Source: Lachnospiraceae bacterium (lineage in GTDB: Bacteria; Bacillota; Clostridia; Lachnospirales; Lachnospiraceae). From it: a DNA stretch of 8,371 bases. Of this stretch, positions 6,399-8,371 are shown piece after piece; position 1 is the stretch's first letter, and each line of letters begins with the position of its first letter. A program made the position numbers and the translations under genes. The notes under the pieces are model-generated. The model was not told where the DNA came from, did not search any database, and saw only the letters and a program-made list of their open reading frames with translations. The stretch is taken from the NCBI GenBank assembly GCA_017476305.1, contig JAFVAA010000163.1:1-8371 (forward strand). Direction: 5' to 3'.

Positions 6399-7454
6399 AT
6401 GCAAATGAAGTTTACCTGCTCTGACTGTGGAGTGGAGATGAAATTTGATGAGACGAAAGGAAGTCTCAGATGTCCGTCGTGCCAGCGTAGTGAACAGATC
6501 GAAGGCTATGAAAAGGATTTTGTAAAGTTTCGGCATGTAAAGCAGCTGGATGAATTTGGAGATGAGGAGGCGAGACTTTATGTCTGCAGGTCCTGTGGAA
6601 TGCAGCTGATGACGAATAACCGCACTGCACTTTCCACCTGCTATTTTTGCGGTGGGGCTATGACGATCGGGGAACGACTGTCCGGGGATTTGATGCCGAC
6701 GAGGATCATCCCGTTTTCCGTGACGGAAAGACAGGCGAAAAAAGCCTTTTCCAGATGGTTCTTAAAGGTAAAATTCGCTCCGAGGGAGTTTCGGAAAAAG
6801 AAAAAAGAGTGCAGCTGTCATGCAATCTATCTTCCGGTCTGGCAGTTCCAGTTCCGGGGGCAGGGAGAGGCGAAGCTCCATGCGACGAGGTCAAAGGAAG
6901 GGGTGGATGAGGAGGACCAGGAAAAGATCATTGAGACGGATCACTTTGATTTATACCGCCGCTTCGACCTGGGCTTTGACCATATTCCCATGTGTGCCTC
7001 CGGGAAAATCGAAGGAAGATTTTTAGAGGCTTTGGAGCCATATGATTTTTCTGCATTGAAAAAGTTCGATCTCTATACCGATTTTGAAACCGCTGCAGAA
7101 AGATATGGCTGTAAAGATGATAAATTGGAAAAAGGTGCAGAGAAAAAGGTGCGAGAGGCGATTGACGAATATCTGCTCCGTACGGTTTCCGGCTATGAGG
7201 AGACGAAGGTCATAGAAAGAGAGTATCAGGTCGGGAAAGCAGGCACGGAGTACATCTGGCTTCCGGTGTGGTTTGTCAGCATAGAGCCTGCAGATAATGA
7301 ATATCTGTTTGTGATGAACGGGCAGACAGGGAAGGTCGCATCCTATCCACCCTATGCACCTGTAAAGATTTTGATCGCCTGGGGACTTCTGGTCACCTTT
7401 TCGTTTCTTCTCATTCGAATCATTATACTACTGTTAGGAGGTTCTTTGCTATGA
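6399..7454 (+). CDS. Double zinc-ribbon protein with one C-terminal membrane helix (TFIIB-type zinc ribbon family)
   Basis: 351 residues. Two zinc-ribbon modules sit at the N-terminus: C7-x2-C10 with C25-x2-C28, and C63-x2-C66 with C81-x2-C84. A mixed alpha/beta region follows at about 95-320, including C138-x-C140-H and the segment Y-L-P-V-W-Q-F that is echoed by I-W-L-P-V-W-F near residue 290, which suggests two related beta units. One membrane helix lies at about 324-346. The absence of a signal peptide implies that the ribbons face the cytoplasm. Such proteins are often labelled as TFIIB-type zinc ribbon or PriA-like from the ribbons alone, but no helicase motif is present. AAGGAG at 6386-6391 precedes the ATG by 7 bases and the gap from the kinase-like gene is only 2 bases. 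The gene overlaps the next by 4 bases (ATGA). The function is unknown; membrane tethering and pairing with a TPM protein suggest a role at the cell envelope. Confidence 0.82.
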   Translation: MQMKFTCSDCGVEMKFDETKGSLRCPSCQRSEQIEGYEKDFVKFRHVKQLDEFGDEEARLYVCRSCGMQLMTNNRTALSTCYFCGGAMTIGERLSGDLMPTRIIPFSVTERQAKKAFSRWFLKVKFAPREFRKKKKECSCHAIYLPVWQFQFRGQGEAKLHATRSKEGVDEEDQEKIIETDHFDLYRRFDLGFDHIPMCASGKIEGRFLEALEPYDFSALKKFDLYTDFETAAERYGCKDDKLEKGAEKKVREAIDEYLLRTVSGYEETKVIEREYQVGKAGTEYIWLPVWFVSIEPADNEYLFVMNGQTGKVASYPPYAPVKILIAWGLLVTFSFLLIRIIILLLGGSLL

Positions 7455-8182
7455 GGAAAAAAGGAATGCTTTTTCTTCTCTTTCTTCTTCTTTTGCTTCC
7501 CTCCAGGGAGGCTATGGCTGTGGGCGTCAGATTATCCGATAGTGCAGGACTTTTAACGACGCAGGAGGCTTCTGTCGCAGAGAAAAATCTGAATTACATT
7601 GTGGAGAGATATGATGTATCCGTGCGTTTATTTACATCAGATTCTATAGGGAAAAAAGACGATTATAAAGCTTATGTGGAGAAGCAGAGAAAAAAGGACA
7701 AGGATAAAAATCTTCTGCTGCTTTTTGTCAGTACGAAGAAAAATGAGGAGATATGTTTTATAAAAGCAGATGGGACAGCAAAGGAAAACCTGACGGAGAA
7801 ACGTCTTTCCCGGGTGGAAAGAGAGGTGGAAAGGAATCTTTTAAAAGCAGATTATAAGGAGGCGGTTCATGTTCTGAGCGGACAGCTTCTGGAAAAGATG
7901 GGGACGAAGCCTGTTTTTGATGCTTTTGTATTTCGGTCAATGCTGCATTTTATCTTATGTGTGTTTTTGACAATAGGAGGGCTGTATCTCCTGCTGAGAA
8001 GACCTGATTTAAAGAAAGCACCATCTGAGGTACCGTATCTGAGTGAGAAATATTCTACCCTTTTGGGAACACTGGATCATTTCTCCCATACGAGCGTAAA
8101 GGCTGTAAAAAAGAAAAAGCCGCCAAAGAAGAAAAAGGGGGAGCAGGAGGAGGATGAATTTTCAGAGCTTGGGGATGACTAA
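7451..8182 (+). CDS. TPM-domain (TLP18.3/Psb32/MOLO-1 type) membrane-anchored protein
   Basis: 243 residues. An N-terminal signal peptide is visible: M-R-K-K-G, a Leu/Phe-rich core, and a likely cleavage after A-M-A at 21-23. The outer domain at about 26-150 resembles the TPM fold: it opens with V-R-L-S-D-S-A-G-L-L, has an alternating helix and strand pattern, and has a hydrophobic strand N-L-L-L-L-F-V-S (87-94). One membrane helix lies at about 164-182. The cytoplasmic tail contains two runs of four lysines around a Pro-Pro (220-229) and ends in an acidic stretch E-E-D-E-F-S-E-L-G-D-D. The Gly/Ser-rich tail seen in many TPM proteins is absent. AGGAGG at 7436-7441 is 9 bases before the ATG, which overlaps the stop of the zinc-ribbon gene, so the two are translationally coupled. 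TPM proteins have been linked to photosystem repair and other envelope roles, but no reaction can be assigned here. The 3' end overlaps the convergent helicase gene by 4 bases. Confidence 0.82.
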   Translation: MRKKGMLFLLFLLLLLPSREAMAVGVRLSDSAGLLTTQEASVAEKNLNYIVERYDVSVRLFTSDSIGKKDDYKAYVEKQRKKDKDKNLLLLFVSTKKNEEICFIKADGTAKENLTEKRLSRVEREVERNLLKADYKEAVHVLSGQLLEKMGTKPVFDAFVFRSMLHFILCVFLTIGGLYLLLRRPDLKKAPSEVPYLSEKYSTLLGTLDHFSHTSVKAVKKKKPPKKKKGEQEEDEFSELGDD

Positions 8183-8371
8183 TCCTGTTCTTCTTCTGTC
8201 CAAAAACGGCGCAGCCTCTCCTCTATGGTATCTATGGAAGTCTGCTCATGGGGAAACCACTCCCTGGGAAAAAGACTTTGATAGCCGGCCTGAAAAAAGC
8301 GGTCATCTAAAAGAAGAATCGCCCCTTTGTCCTCCGTGGTACGGATGACACGTCCTGCAGCCTGTAGAACC
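8179..8371 (-). CDS. DinG/Rad3-family ATP-dependent DNA helicase (C-terminal 63 residues only)
   Basis: Read on the minus strand, the frame enters from beyond base 8371 and stops with TAG (CTA on the plus strand at 8179-8181). The visible part begins V-L-Q-A-A-G-R-V-I-R, which is helicase motif VI (Q-x-x-G-R-x-I-R) with its arginine finger, followed by T-T-E-D-K-G and then A-I-L-L-L-D-D-R-F. This combination is characteristic of the superfamily 2 DinG/XPD/Rad3 helicases involved in DNA repair. After it comes a short tail (W-F-P near residue 38, then an acidic-basic end E-E-E-Q-D), which is a usual place for this family to stop. The walker motifs, the Fe-S cysteines if any, and the start are outside the window, so the exact subfamily (DinG, YoaA-like or other) cannot be told. 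Confidence 0.88.
   Translation of the reverse strand, partial: VLQAAGRVIRTTEDKGAILLLDDRFFQAGYQSLFPREWFPHEQTSIDTIEERLRRFWTEEEQD

Noticed and set aside
6399..7454. Zinc-ribbon gene as primosomal helicase PriA
   Set aside because: Only the four-cysteine ribbons resemble PriA. No Walker or helicase motifs are present, and a C-terminal membrane helix argues against it.
8154..8348. Plus-strand frame of 64 codons at the window end
   Set aside because: The same bases encode the clear helicase motif VI region on the minus strand; no ribosome binding site suits a separate gene.

Overview
The window looks like chromosomal DNA from an anaerobic low-to-mid GC Firmicute, most likely a clostridial or Lachnospiraceae-type gut organism. 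This is inferred from the Rnf gene order, strong AGGAGG ribosome binding sites, the long multi-cluster clostridial form of RnfB, and the tight operon packing. No RNA gene, mobile element, CRISPR array or integration scar was seen.

Positions 1-2464 hold the 3' part of an Rnf operon: the end of rnfG, then complete rnfE, rnfA and rnfB, all on the plus strand and separated by 5 to 48 bases. rnfC and rnfD presumably lie upstream, outside the window. Together these genes encode a membrane complex that passes electrons from reduced ferredoxin to NAD+ and couples this to export of Na+ or H+. RnfE carries an unusual C-terminal tail with four cysteines followed by an Ala/Lys/Glu-rich stretch.

Positions 2465-2598 are a 134-base gap after rnfB. 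It holds a small hairpin and a strong 15-bp hairpin, probably the end of the rnf transcript, although no good U-tract follows the stem.

Positions 2599-8182 hold four tightly packed plus-strand genes. They encode a small four-helix membrane protein with an internal duplication, a 1086-residue membrane-bound hybrid sensor-kinase-like protein, a double zinc-ribbon protein with one C-terminal membrane helix, and a secreted or membrane-anchored TPM-domain protein. Gaps of 15, 2 and -4 bases suggest co-transcription. The kinase-like protein is the most striking item. Its GGDEF-like, HisKA-like and HATPase domains all lack key catalytic residues, while its C-terminal receiver domain keeps every conserved residue. 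It may therefore be a signalling scaffold or phosphate acceptor and not an active kinase or cyclase. The role of this gene set is unknown.

Positions 8179-8371 carry, on the minus strand, the last 63 codons of a DinG/Rad3-type DNA helicase. It converges on the TPM gene and their stop codons overlap.
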